Shown in pieces: positions 51,751-62,127 of a stretch of 64,000 bases of DNA. The notes under the pieces were generated by a model. The model did no database searches. It had not been told where the DNA came from and saw nothing but the letters and a program-made list of their open reading frames with translations. Location: NCBI RefSeq assembly GCF_902153245.2, contig NZ_CABFWF030000011.1, positions 64,648 to 128,647 of the forward strand, written 5' to 3'. Made by a program: the position numbers and the translations under genes. Numbering within the stretch: the stretch's first letter is position 1; every line of letters starts with the position of its first letter. Source of the DNA: Pseudorhizobium endolithicum (GTDB taxonomy: Bacteria > Pseudomonadota > Alphaproteobacteria > Rhizobiales > Rhizobiaceae).

Positions 51751-51968
51751 GCTCCCCCTTTCGGGGCCTGGGCGTCGTTGAGACCGCGCCAGGGTTTGGG
51801 ATCGACAGGAGTGCGATGCGTGTATGCGCCAATCGGATTCTGGTAACGGACCGGCCGGACGTCGATCACGGTGTCTGGATGGCCAGTCGAGGCCACGACT
51901 TCAGGTAGCGTGGAGGTGCATCCGCTCACAAAGAGCGGGACGCCCACCACCAGGAATGTCAGCTTCAT
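51747..51968 (-). CDS. Small lipoprotein coupled to the TolC gene
   Basis: 73 residues, signal peptide MKLTFLVVGVPLFVSGCTST with lipobox VSGC, then a Pro-rich hydrophilic stretch (DVRPVRYQNPIGAYTHRTPV). ATGA overlap with the TolC gene indicates coupled translation. Perhaps an accessory to the outer membrane component; no family recognised. Confidence 0.7.
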   Translation of the reverse strand: MKLTFLVVGVPLFVSGCTSTLPEVVASTGHPDTVIDVRPVRYQNPIGAYTHRTPVDPKPWRGLNDAQAPKGGA

Positions 51969-52053
51969 GGTGAATTTCCGAGAATACAGTCACGACAGCA
52001 CCAGGCACTCGAAGTGCTCAGGTACAGCAAGCCCCGCAGGCGGGTGTCGGTTC

Positions 52054-52455
52054 TCAGATGTTGGGTGGTCGATGAAGAGCCGGAGACTCGCCGAACGTCC
52101 TGAGGTCGTTCATGAAGCCCTTGATGGACGCGGCCACCGGGTGGGCGAGTTTCGGCATGGGAGCATCAATTGCGAACACGCCACAGTAATCCTGGCAGCA
52201 GCTGTTATCCGCAGTGTCGCCATCGCCTTCAGCAGCATGCTCGGAATGATGTCCGTCATCGGTCATCTTCGGGTGAGCATGGACGCCATGAGCCGAACGG
52301 TCACCTTCAACGAAGGAAGCGGAGTCAGGCATGGCGGGATGCATAGCGGCATTGGCGGCCGACATGCTGTAGCCAGCCAGCGACAGCACGACCGCCAGCC
52401 TGAAGATCAGCATCAAAACCTGCGATGTGATTCTCAACATCCCACTCATGTCCAA
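52054..52455 (-). CDS. Secreted Cys/His-rich small protein (copper-cluster type 1)
   Basis: 133 residues. Membrane/signal segment (VLMLIFRLAVVLSLAGYSMS), a His-rich region (HGVHAHPKMTDDGHHSEHAA), then NSCCQDYCGVFAIDAPMPKL with a CC-x3-C group, and a C-terminal RPPNI. Two other proteins here (52644 and 60801) share the order signal, CC-x-C, Pro-rich end. Together they may be metal-binding or copper-inducible proteins of a DUF2946/CopL-like kind. Divergent from 52644. Confidence 0.6.
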   Translation of the reverse strand: MDMSGMLRITSQVLMLIFRLAVVLSLAGYSMSAANAAMHPAMPDSASFVEGDRSAHGVHAHPKMTDDGHHSEHAAEGDGDTADNSCCQDYCGVFAIDAPMPKLAHPVAASIKGFMNDLRTFGESPALHRPPNI

Positions 52456-52470
52456 AGAATCGCCGTCGGC

Positions 52471-52500
52471 TTGACGGTTGTCAATCGACCAGCCTCTACA
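52471..52500. promoter_or_regulatory. Candidate divergent promoters around TTGAC-N4-GTCAA
   Basis: TTGAC (52471-52475) and GTCAA (52480-52484) are inverted, giving a -35-like TTGACG with TCTACA 18 bases on, reading plus, and TTGACA reading minus. It sits in the 188-base gap between two divergent small secreted protein genes. Tentative. Confidence 0.35.
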
Positions 52501-52643
52501 GCACGGACATCTCGTCCTTTGTGTGGCGCTAGAACATCTATCCTATGGGAAGGTTTGCAGGAGGGACGACGGCGAACGCCATCGCGGCTGGAACTTTCTC
52601 TTTTGCTCCGGTGTTTCCAGCCAACGAGCGCGGAGACCGAAGG

Positions 52644-52985
52644 ATGTCCCTATCGGACTTTTTGAAGGCAGGATTATCGGTGATGGCAGCGACGCTGCTT
52701 ATCATCGGGCTCTTCGCTACGGCTCCTGCCTTCGCTGCACCGAGCCACCATTGCCCTGAGGTGCAGGCGAGTCACCAGGCATTGGACAGCCAACGCGATG
52801 GTCTGGATGTTCAACTTTCCAGAACGTGCTGCGCGCAGATGCACTGCTGTCCGATCCTTCCTCAGCCGCTTGTCTATGCTCCACCTGAGGTACCATTCGG
52901 CCAGCTGTATGTGCACGTCAGACCGGAGCGGCCGCTTCTCCTCCCGGCTGCGATTGATCCCCCTCCCAGAACTCCTGCTGTTTGA
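52644..52985 (+). CDS. Secreted Cys-rich small protein (copper-cluster type 2)
   Basis: 113 residues from MSLSDFLKAGLSVMAATLLI. Signal peptide ending FAAP, then SRTCCAQMHCCPILPQPLVY with CC-x3-CC, and a Pro-rich end (PAAIDPPPRTPAV). Same plan as the proteins at 52054 and 60801. It heads the plus-strand run DUF305, Csp-like, DUF305. Likely binds metal in the periplasm; this is inference from cysteine content and context. Confidence 0.6.
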   Translation: MSLSDFLKAGLSVMAATLLIIGLFATAPAFAAPSHHCPEVQASHQALDSQRDGLDVQLSRTCCAQMHCCPILPQPLVYAPPEVPFGQLYVHVRPERPLLLPAAIDPPPRTPAV

Positions 52986-53016
52986 GTCACGTCCCTCAAA
53001 TCAACAGGAGTTCAAC

Positions 53017-53499
53017 ATGAACACGTACGTCAAACACGCAGCCGCCGCGCTCGCGGTCTCCGCTGCAATACTCGCATCCGTTAATCCTGCCGCAGCCGAC
53101 GCAACATTCCCCGACAAGTGCAAGGGCGACATGCCGATGTCGGGCATGCCAATGGGTGGCGAGATGCCGATGGGCAGTCAGCAGATGCCGATGGGCGGAC
53201 AAGGCTCCAATAGTGGTCAGGGCCCGATGGCCAACCTCACTGACTATCAGCAGGCCTCGATGGAGGCGATGATGTCGATGAACCAGCAGATGATGCAGGG
53301 GATGATGAAGGACGATCCCGACGTCTCCTTCATCTGCGGCCTCATCGCACATCATCTCGGTGCAATCGACATGGCGAAGGTCGAGCTGGAGCACGGCGAC
53401 AACGAAGAGGCGAAGGCGACCGCGCAGAAGGTCATCGACGATCAGACGAAAGAAGTCGAGCGACTGACTGAGTGGGTCGAGAAGGAAGTGAAGGAGTAA
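53017..53499 (+). CDS. Secreted DUF305 protein with Met-rich segment
   Basis: 160 residues behind CAGGAG. Signal peptide ending PAAA, a methionine-rich stretch (MPMSGMPMGGEMPMGSQQMP) suited to Cu(I), and the DUF305 helical core with CGLIAHHLGAIDMAKVELEH, carrying the HH motif. DUF305 proteins are common in copper-resistance loci. The next gene starts 5 bases downstream. Confidence 0.85.
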   Translation: MNTYVKHAAAALAVSAAILASVNPAAADATFPDKCKGDMPMSGMPMGGEMPMGSQQMPMGGQGSNSGQGPMANLTDYQQASMEAMMSMNQQMMQGMMKDDPDVSFICGLIAHHLGAIDMAKVELEHGDNEEAKATAQKVIDDQTKEVERLTEWVEKEVKE

Positions 53500-53504
53500 C
53501 GCCC

Positions 53505-53837
53505 ATGCACCACATCTCCTCGGAAATGAAGCAGTGCATCGACAACTGTCTGGCCTGCTACAGCGAGTGCCTCTCCATGGCGATGGGACATTGCCTCGAA
53601 ATGGGTGGCCAGCATACGGAGCCGAAACACTTCAAGCTGATGATGGCCTGCGCCGAAATCTGCCGCACCTCGGCCCATTTCATGCTGATCGGCACCGAGC
53701 ACCACAAGCACACCTGCCGCGAGTGCGCGGAAATATGCCGCCAGTGCGCCGACGACTGCGAACGTGTCGGCGACATGCAGGCTTGCGTCGATGCCTGCCG
53801 CAAGTGTGCCGAAAGCTGCGAGCGTATGGCGCAGTAG
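53505..53837 (+). CDS. Four-helix-bundle copper-storage-like protein (Csp type)
   Basis: 110 residues with 13 or so cysteines spaced along helices: CIDNCLACYSECLSMAMGHC, ACAEICRTSAHFML, HTCRECAEICRQCADDCERV and ACVDACRKCAESCERM. This is the pattern of cytosolic or periplasmic copper storage proteins (Csp/DUF326) that fill a helix bundle with Cu(I). No signal peptide is seen, so cytosolic. Follows the DUF305 gene closely. Confidence 0.88.
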   Translation: MHHISSEMKQCIDNCLACYSECLSMAMGHCLEMGGQHTEPKHFKLMMACAEICRTSAHFMLIGTEHHKHTCRECAEICRQCADDCERVGDMQACVDACRKCAESCERMAQ

Positions 53838-53851
53838 CCCCTGCGGAAGCA

Positions 53852-53884
53852 TGGGTACGGACGGGGTCTCTCCTTCCGTACCCA
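53852..53884 (+). terminator. 10-bp stem-loop after the Csp-like gene
   Basis: TGGGTACGGA (53852-53861) pairs perfectly with TCCGTACCCA (53875-53884), 13-base loop, starting 15 bases past the stop. No T run follows. Probably a transcript-end or processing structure. Confidence 0.5.
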
Positions 53885-54059
53885 CCTGGGGTTCATGCTG
53901 TGTGCATGCTGCTTTTTCGCACTCCCGATCCTGGCCGTATCCCGCTGCGCCCGAGGACCCGGAAGGGCGCGGGGCGACGGGTGAAGCATAGTCAAACGCA
54001 TCAACTCGGCCGGATCAGCGGTATTGCGTAATCCACCAGGAGCCGAAGGAGAACATCTA

Positions 54060-54515
54060 ATGGGAATGTCCTACTGGCGCTTTGCCGCCATGATCGCGAC
54101 ATCGACGGTCGTAATGTACGGTCTGATGTATCTGAACACCTACGCGCTGGAGCACGTCTTCTGGAGCGAGACCCGAGCCTGGATGGCCCTGGTCATGGGA
54201 TCGACTATGGCGGTCATCATGCTCGCCTTCATGCTCGGGATGTACAAGAAGAAGATGCTCAACATGGCCATCTTCGGCGGGTCCGTCGCGGTCTTCGCCT
54301 TGTCGCTGTGGCTCGTCCGCAGCCAGGTGACCGTCGACGACGCCGAGTACATGAGCGCGATGATCCCGCATCATTCGATTGCCATCATGACGAGTGAGCG
54401 TGCGCAGATTTCCGATCCCCGCGTTCGAAAGCTGGCCGACGAGATCATCGAGGCCCAGGAGCGGGAGATTGCAGAGATGAAGTATCTGATCGAGGACCTG
54501 GAGGAGCGTGACTGA
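54060..54515 (+). CDS. Membrane-anchored DUF305 protein
   Basis: 151 residues from MGMSYWRFAAMIATSTVVMY, behind AAGGAGA. Three membrane helices occupy the first 95 residues and the DUF305 core lies in the last 50 (YMSAMIPHHSIAIMTSERAQ, with the HH motif, and IIEAQEREIAEMKYLIEDLE). It forms a pair with the secreted DUF305 at 53017. Overlaps the next gene by one base. Confidence 0.85.
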   Translation: MGMSYWRFAAMIATSTVVMYGLMYLNTYALEHVFWSETRAWMALVMGSTMAVIMLAFMLGMYKKKMLNMAIFGGSVAVFALSLWLVRSQVTVDDAEYMSAMIPHHSIAIMTSERAQISDPRVRKLADEIIEAQEREIAEMKYLIEDLEERD

Positions 54516-55018
54516 TGAAGAACTCCCTCCTTTCACTGCTGGTCCTTACCTCGGCCAGTCTCCTGTCGGGATGTGGCGAACGGGAAGCTGCTGACGACAT
54601 CATCAATCCCCCGCGTTCCGAAGAGGCCGCACGCGTGCTATCCGGTGAGGAGGCCATAGCTGGCGCAGATATACCCACACTCGATCCGGCGACGATGGTG
54701 GACGCGGAGATCGCCAAAGTCCTTGGTTCGCCTGCACAGTGCACGTTCAGGTACACCAGTGCTGGCAAGCCGATACTGGCCCTCAAGGGAACACCGGGCG
54801 GTACCGCGACAACTGCTGTCCTAAAGGTGAACGCTCACCTAGTGGAACTGCAGCCAGCTGGCGGGGACGGCAACCTCGTCCTGACCTCTGGGCCCATCAG
54901 CGTCACTCTCTCCGCCGATGATGTCCAAGCGGAAGAGAAGGTGGAAGCCGACATGGTATTCGCGATTGGTGAGAGCCTGCGCGTGGGATATTCAGGTTAC
55001 TACCAGTGCGGCGGCTAG
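54515..55018 (+). CDS. Uncharacterised lipoprotein
   Basis: 167 residues. Signal peptide with lipobox (LLVLTSASLLSGCGEREAAD), then a beta-rich domain (CTFRYTSAGKPILALKG; VLKVNAHLVELQPAGGDGNL; YSGYYQCGG) with two cysteines that could form a disulfide. It is coupled to the DUF305 gene and ends the plus-strand copper run. No family named with confidence. Confidence 0.65.
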   Translation: MKNSLLSLLVLTSASLLSGCGEREAADDIINPPRSEEAARVLSGEEAIAGADIPTLDPATMVDAEIAKVLGSPAQCTFRYTSAGKPILALKGTPGGTATTAVLKVNAHLVELQPAGGDGNLVLTSGPISVTLSADDVQAEEKVEADMVFAIGESLRVGYSGYYQCGG

Positions 55019-55062
55019 CGCGACGCGTGACTATCTCCGACCACCTTCTTCGAAGCGTTTAA

Positions 55063-55105
55063 GCGCAGGAGGCAGGAATTGTTGTTAGCACCCCGCCTCC
55101 TGCGC
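55063..55105. terminator. 11-bp stem-loop between convergent genes
   Basis: GCGCAGGAGGC (55063-55073) is the perfect reverse complement of GCCTCCTGCGC (55095-55105). It lies between the convergent lipoprotein and nirK genes, so probably acts on both strands. No T run. Confidence 0.65.
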
Positions 55106-55111
55106 CGCCGA

Positions 55112-56185
55112 TCAGTGTGTCTCGTGTTTACCGTGTTCCGCCTGGGCAGTGCGTGTCGTTGCTGCTTTGAAGATTTCCGTCTGCTCGTTTCCGTCGACGA
55201 CGAGCTTGCCCACTAGGCCACGCGCTGCCCGTGACAGAGCATGGTCCACCAGCACGTACTCACCGGGAACGTCCATCGTCATGTCGACCACCGCAGCTCC
55301 GCCGGGCGGAACCGTGATGGTCTGCACGTCGGTCAGCGGCTCCGTCGTCAGCGACGCGAGCTGATACACCTTGTCGAAGATTTCGCCGATCACGTGGAAG
55401 CTCGACGTCTTGTTGGGGCCGCCGACACCGAAGTAGATGCGGACAGTCTCGCCGACTTTCGCGGTCAGCGCATCGTCGCCGGTCAGTGCGTTGGCCGCGC
55501 CGTTGAACACATAGTATTCCGGCGTCTCGTCCATCAGCCTGTCGATGCTCTCAGTGAGTTTGCCCTTCGTGCCATAGGCCTGCTCCGTGTAAACCTCGCC
55601 CTGCATCACGTAGAATTCGCGGTCCACCGGAGGAAGACCACCTTCCGGTTCCACCAGGATCAACCCGTACATGCCGTTGGCAATGTGGTGTGCCGCAAGC
55701 GGTACGGCGCAGTGGTAAACGTAAAGGCCGGGCTTCATTGCTTTGAAGGTGAAGCCCTTGGTCTCGCCGGGTGCGGCGTCCGTCGCCTCCGCTCCGCCTC
55801 CCGGTCCCGTGACCGCATGGAAGTCGACGCTGTGGCGTTCACTGCTATCGGCAAGGTTGGTCAGTTCAACTTCGACGGTGTCGCCGACTCTTGCTCGGAC
55901 GAAGGGGCCCGGAACCTTCTTGTTGAAGGTCCAGTAGTGGTAGGTCGCGCCGTCCGCCAGGCTGCCAGTAACTTCGACCGTGTCGAGCTTCACCTTGATC
56001 GTTTCCGGTCCCCTCGCACCTACTGGCGGAGCAAGGTCTGTCGCCGCCCGTACGATATCGAGGGGAGCGGCAGCGGTCCCGTTCGCCGCCGGATGGTTGT
56101 GGGTGGCGTCGGCCAGCACCGGCATTGCCGTCGCCGACAGGAGTGCGACGGCGACGGCGGCGCGGAAGAGTGTTCTACTGGTCAT
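55112..56185 (-). CDS. nirK: Copper-containing nitrite reductase NirK (AniA-like)
   Basis: 357 residues from MTSRTLFRAAVAVALLSATA, a signal peptide. Two cupredoxin domains. Type 1 and type 2 copper ligands and the catalytic aspartate are visible: HSVDFHAVTGPGGG near 118-131, YHCAVPLAAHHIANGMYG near 157-174 (His, Cys, His, Met), SSFHVIGEIFDKVYQ near 261, and YVLVDHALSRA late. The last two resemble AniA of Neisseria. It reduces nitrite to NO in the periplasm. The C terminus is His-rich (AEHGKHETH). No nor genes are in view. Confidence 0.9.
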   Translation of the reverse strand: MTSRTLFRAAVAVALLSATAMPVLADATHNHPAANGTAAAPLDIVRAATDLAPPVGARGPETIKVKLDTVEVTGSLADGATYHYWTFNKKVPGPFVRARVGDTVEVELTNLADSSERHSVDFHAVTGPGGGAEATDAAPGETKGFTFKAMKPGLYVYHCAVPLAAHHIANGMYGLILVEPEGGLPPVDREFYVMQGEVYTEQAYGTKGKLTESIDRLMDETPEYYVFNGAANALTGDDALTAKVGETVRIYFGVGGPNKTSSFHVIGEIFDKVYQLASLTTEPLTDVQTITVPPGGAAVVDMTMDVPGEYVLVDHALSRAARGLVGKLVVDGNEQTEIFKAATTRTAQAEHGKHETH

Positions 56186-56316
56186 AATTCTGGTCCTGCT
56201 ATTTATGTCTGCGTTGCCTATTATTGGACACTGCGTCCGTCGGAGCATCCTTGCGATGCCGCAAATAGAAGCCTCGCTCGCATCTTCGTGATCGCCTGCA
56301 GGTGTCGGCTCCGGAG

Positions 56317-56821
56317 TTACGGCGTCGGCTGAACAGAGCGGAAATGCGCAATTGCTCCGGCGGTCATCTTCGTCACGCACCAGTTGGCGTAGAACCCGCC
56401 CAGCAAGCGCCCCAGCAGCCTATCGGGGAGATGGGTGGGCAGGTTGTACTCGATCCTGACGTTCAGGCTGCATACCGATCTGGCGGGACTGATCCTGAAT
56501 CCCATACGGTAGGAAACCGATGACGAGGAGACGCACCGTTCCGCGCGTCTCCCAAGTCTTTGAGAGCGGAGGATGCCGTTCCGTCACGACTTCCTCCACG
56601 GAGAGCGCCAGACCGAGTATCGACCCCCTCATCCTAATGACGGAGCCGACGGCACGTCCTTCCGCTTCGTCCAAGTCGTACTTCATGGAAGCCCCCAGCA
56701 TCATGACCGAGGGCTCTTCCATGTGCGCACCGAGGAAGGCCGGATTGTCGAGCAACTCGAAAACCCGTTCGGCCAATGCCGACAAGGCTACAGTGCTCGA
56801 TGCCGACCGCTGGTAGGTCAC
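56317..56821 (-). pseudogene. SRPBCC-fold protein, frameshifted
   Basis: The first frame, from [20 protein letters not shown], shows the start-domain pattern (VFELLDNPAFLGAHMEEPSV; VVTERHPPLSKTWETRG) up to RLLVIGF, then loses sense. In the adjacent frame it continues as SYRMGFRISPARSVCSLNVR, EYNLPTHLPDRLLGRLLGGF and ANWCVTKMTAGAIAHF to the stop at 56317. One extra T in GGTTTCC near 56521 explains it; the 505-base span fits a single insertion. Overlaps the DUF2933 gene by four bases. Its job beside the copper ATPase is unknown. Confidence 0.75.
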
Positions 56822-56999
56822 GACCGGTGATCCTTGTGGCCGTGACCGCCATGTCGATGAAACAGGTGCATCAGTGGGCAGGCCAGCAGGATCAGGTAGG
56901 GGGCGTAGCCCAGAACGTGCCCCCAGTGCTCACGAAGGATGTAGAACACCAGGATCAGGGCCAGAGATGCGCCCATCAGCAGGAGCGTGCGGTTGGCAG

Positions 57000-57003
<4 letters not shown>
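56818..57003 (-). CDS. DUF2933 small membrane protein
   Basis: 61 residues, [20 protein letters not shown] then a second span ([20 protein letters not shown]) and a His-rich end ([10 protein letters not shown]). The [16 protein letters not shown] signature is typical of DUF2933, often found next to copper ATPases. Overlaps the ATPase gene by 4 bases and the next gene downstream by 4 bases. Confidence 0.85.
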
Positions 57004-59228
<2,225 letters not shown>

Positions 59229-59241
59229 CTCCGCTCTCCGA

Positions 59242-60729
59242 TCAGATCGCGCGATTATAGGACACGAAGGACATCATCCCTGCCGCCATGTGGTAGAGGT
59301 GGTGGCAGTGGAACGGCCAGCGGCCCGGGTTGCTCGCATCGAACTCGATAGCAACCTCTGCCATGGGAGGAACATGAACCGTATCCCTCACGGCTCCCCG
59401 CATGCCTTGTCCGTTGATGCCGACCACCTGGAAATGGTGTCCGTGAAGGTGCATCGGGTGTGTCATCATCGACATGTTGCGCATCACGAGGCGGACCCTG
59501 TCATCAGGATTGACGGCCATCGCATCGCCGCTGATCCCCCATGAGTAGCCGGTCATGCTGCCGGAGAGGATCAGAGGATAGGTCTTCGTTGCGGGCCGTT
59601 CGTCCAGAGGTGACGTCGCTTTGAGGATCGCCTCCAGTGAAAGGTCGAGGACCGGTCCGGCGGAAGAAGCTTTTGTGGCAACCTTCGAAATGGTCGCGTC
59701 CGCCGTTGCGAGGATGACGCCTGTCTGCTCCTCGGAGCCTTCGCGTAAGGCAAGGATCGGAAGTGACGCGGTGCCCAGCGGGAGTTGCAGTACGATATCC
59801 AACCGCTGGCCCATGCTGATCGGGAAGCGGGTGCCGGTGACGGGCTCGATGGCCATGCCATCGACGGCGGCCAGACTTCCCACGACGGTTCCCGTGTCGA
59901 TGGTGAAGGCGGTCGCCGTTGCACCATTGATGATGCGTAGCCGAACGCGGCCACCCTTCTCGACCTGCACGATCTCCGGATCGTCCAGCGTGCGGTCATT
60001 GGCGAGGTACGCATCATACTCGATGTCGTTCAGGTCCATCATGCCCATGCCGCCCATGCCCATGCCGCCCATCGCCATGCCACCCATGGGCATGCCGCCG
60101 CCGTGCATTTGCGCCATGTTGGACATCATGCTCCCGTGATCCATCGGCATCGAGCCGCCACCGTGTCCGCCGCCCATTGCGGAACCTTGCTGCAGTTCCG
60201 CCAGCAATTCCTCCGGCGACTTGAAAGAGAAGTCGTGAAGAAGGACGACGACGTCCTGCTCGTCACGAGCGCGGTCCTCCGCCGTCCGCACGATCAGCGG
60301 TGCCGCCAACAGGCTTTGTTCCTGTAGTGTATGGGCGTGCATCCAGTGGGTGCCGCCGCCTGCGAGATCGAACTGGTAGTGCCGTTTCTCTCCTGCAGTG
60401 AGGAGCGCTGCCGGATTGTCGGGGACACCGTCCAGCTCCCATGGAGGGGTAAGCCCATGCCAGTGAATGAGCGTCGCTTCATCCGTGGTGTTGGACAGGA
60501 TGACATTGAAGCCGTCTTCCGCATCCAGGACGAGGCCGCTCCGTCCACTGCCCTGAACAAGACCGAAGACGCTGGCGGATCGGCCATTCACTTCAATGGA
60601 GCGCTTGGTGACTGCGAGTTCGATGGGTGACTGCAATCCTGTGCTCGTGAGCGCCCAGGACTTCTGTGCAAGGGGTGAAATAGCTGCCGCACTGACGGCG
60701 AGCGTCTTCAGAAATTGACGACGAAACAT
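59242..60729 (-). CDS. Multicopper oxidase with Met-rich insert (CopA/PcoA type)
   Basis: 495 residues from [20 protein letters not shown], a Tat signal. Copper ligands: [43 protein letters not shown] and [15 protein letters not shown] Met/Gly/His-rich insert ([20 protein letters not shown]) near residues 220-250 is like the Met-rich loops of CueO and PcoA that bind Cu(I). Upstream of the P-type ATPase on the same strand. Confidence 0.92.
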   Translation of the reverse strand: MFRRQFLKTLAVSAAAISPLAQKSWALTSTGLQSPIELAVTKRSIEVNGRSASVFGLVQGSGRSGLVLDAEDGFNVILSNTTDEATLIHWHGLTPPWELDGVPDNPAALLTAGEKRHYQFDLAGGGTHWMHAHTLQEQSLLAAPLIVRTAEDRARDEQDVVVLLHDFSFKSPEELLAELQQGSAMGGGHGGGSMPMDHGSMMSNMAQMHGGGMPMGGMAMGGMGMGGMGMMDLNDIEYDAYLANDRTLDDPEIVQVEKGGRVRLRIINGATATAFTIDTGTVVGSLAAVDGMAIEPVTGTRFPISMGQRLDIVLQLPLGTASLPILALREGSEEQTGVILATADATISKVATKASSAGPVLDLSLEAILKATSPLDERPATKTYPLILSGSMTGYSWGISGDAMAVNPDDRVRLVMRNMSMMTHPMHLHGHHFQVVGINGQGMRGAVRDTVHVPPMAEVAIEFDASNPGRWPFHCHHLYHMAAGMMSFVSYNRAI

Positions 60730-60800
60730 GACGTTCTCTCGATCTTCTTGGCCGTGATCGGCCCAATGGTGGGAATGGCCCGCCAGCGGCGAGCAGTTCA

Positions 60801-61145
60801 TCAACCAATGGATCGAGGGGGTTCGAAGCCAGGAGACGGGTCGTGGCCTGCGACATCGTCAGCGACATCCAAGACCCTAGCCAGAAGCAGGACCGAGTGC
60901 GCCGATCCTGCTGGTTGTGCAACGACTGCGAGGCAGAAGACGCAGATGACGCTGCAACAGTTCTGTTTGGGAGAATGCTGGGCCTTGGAATTCTCGTCGC
61001 CCGGATCATCGTCCACCATCTGGTGGTGTCCGTCCAGGCAGGTCTGGGGAGCCGCATGCGTAACCGGCGCACTGAACATGAGAGCAACAGCAAGGAGTGC
61101 CGCGAGCAGCCTCCATACCAACGCTCTCTGTGCTAACGTGCGCAT
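60801..61145 (-). CDS. Secreted Cys-rich small protein (copper-cluster type 3)
   Basis: 114 residues. Signal peptide (RLLAALLAVALMFSAPVTHA), then PKQNCCSVICVFCLAVVAQP with CC-x3-C-x2-C, and a Pro-rich end (PGFEPPRSIG). Same plan as 52054 and 52644. It would be the first gene of the minus-strand copper operon that continues with the oxidase and ATPase. Confidence 0.6.
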   Translation of the reverse strand: MRTLAQRALVWRLLAALLAVALMFSAPVTHAAPQTCLDGHHQMVDDDPGDENSKAQHSPKQNCCSVICVFCLAVVAQPAGSAHSVLLLARVLDVADDVAGHDPSPGFEPPRSIG

Positions 61146-61640
61146 TGTCGATCCTCCGTCATCTCACCATGCCACGCCTCCCATTACGCACCTTGATCTT
61201 TATCAATGTTCGCGTGCCATTATGGTCGGTGGTCGCTTGGCATCGATTGCCAGGCTGCCGATGCTGGTGCTTCCAACGTGGGAAGGTCAAGGATGAATTA
61301 GAGCGCCTGCACCGTCGCAAGCTATAGACTCTGGGGACACTGATGTCCGGTGTTGGCGCGAGGCGGACGACGCCACTCGGCCCTTTGCGGTCATTGAGCA
61401 CCGCCAATCACTTGTTGCGTCAAGATCGGCATACTTATCGAGATGTTGGAGCCATTTGCGTTCAATGGCCATTTCGATGTTAATTTCGGGCATTATGGAG
61501 CAAGTGCCACAAGATGCCGAAGGACCCTCAACTCCTCAAACTGGAGAGTTGTAGTTCGTCTGGGCTCATATCCCATGCGTGATCCCGCGTGGGCGAAGAG
61601 CACGGAGGGAAGGACAACCTTTCAAAGATTGCGGCGACGA
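61146..61640. other. Interval with CueR-like operator, no gene
   Basis: No convincing gene. It contains the CueR-type dyad at 61269-61291 and so is the probable regulatory region of the minus-strand copper operon. Confidence 0.5.
61269..61291 (-). promoter_or_regulatory. Candidate CueR/HmrR-type operator and promoter
   Basis: On the minus strand the sequence reads CTTGACCTTCCCACGTTGGA continuing AGCA: TTGACC as -35 and the dyad CCTTCC-N6-GGAAGC (61286-61269), close to the copA operators bound by CueR. The -10 region 19 bases on (AGCATC) is weak, as usual for MerR-activated promoters. It lies about 140 bases before the gene at 60801-61145. No cueR gene was seen in the window. Confidence 0.5.
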
Positions 61641-62126
61641 TCAGGAGTGAGAAATTTTCGCTAGGCGTGCGACAGCTTTAGGGTCAGAAGCCTGCTTATT
61701 CAGCGCATCCCAGTCGTCAGGGGGATTGCCATCGTCCAGCATCCCTTTGAAGACCTTGTAGGCATCCGTTCTGGAGCCGTAAGTCCGCAAGCTGCTCTCA
61801 TCGTTTACCCAAGCGAAGATGATGACCTTGCTGGCGCTATCAAAGCGGAATAAGAGCCGGAAACGGCCGTTGCCGAACTTAGCGCGAAACCAGTGCTTGC
61901 GCCCATCAGCAAGCGTAGAGCCTTGGCGATAGATCGCTGCTGTCGGGTCCGACGGGATCGTGACGGTGACAAGCTGGACCAAGGCCGCGAGCAACTTGGC
62001 ATTGGCGGATTTATGATAGTCCTCTGGTTTCTTCGTCTTGAGCGCCTCGACCGTCTCAATCAGCCTTTCCCACTGATCTAGAAAAAGAGGGTGTGAGAGG
62101 ACGGCCCAGCCATTGATCGTCAGCAT
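61641..62126 (-). CDS. yhaV: YhaV-type toxin (RelE-superfamily ribonuclease)
   Basis: 161 residues from MLTINGWAVLSHPLFLDQWE. The sequence follows YhaV closely: DPTAAIYRQGSTLADGRKHW, FRAKFGNGRFRLLFRFDSAS, AWVNDESSLRTYGSRTDAYK. YhaV is a ribosome-associated mRNA interferase. Its ATG lies one base after the antitoxin stop. Together with PrlF it forms a type II pair stabilising the replicon or acting under stress. Confidence 0.9.
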   Translation of the reverse strand: MLTINGWAVLSHPLFLDQWERLIETVEALKTKKPEDYHKSANAKLLAALVQLVTVTIPSDPTAAIYRQGSTLADGRKHWFRAKFGNGRFRLLFRFDSASKVIIFAWVNDESSLRTYGSRTDAYKVFKGMLDDGNPPDDWDALNKQASDPKAVARLAKISHS

Positions 62127-62127
62127 G

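Noticed and set aside
55241..56332. Plus-strand frame of about 360 codons opposite nirK
   Set aside because: Antisense of NirK, no family resemblance.
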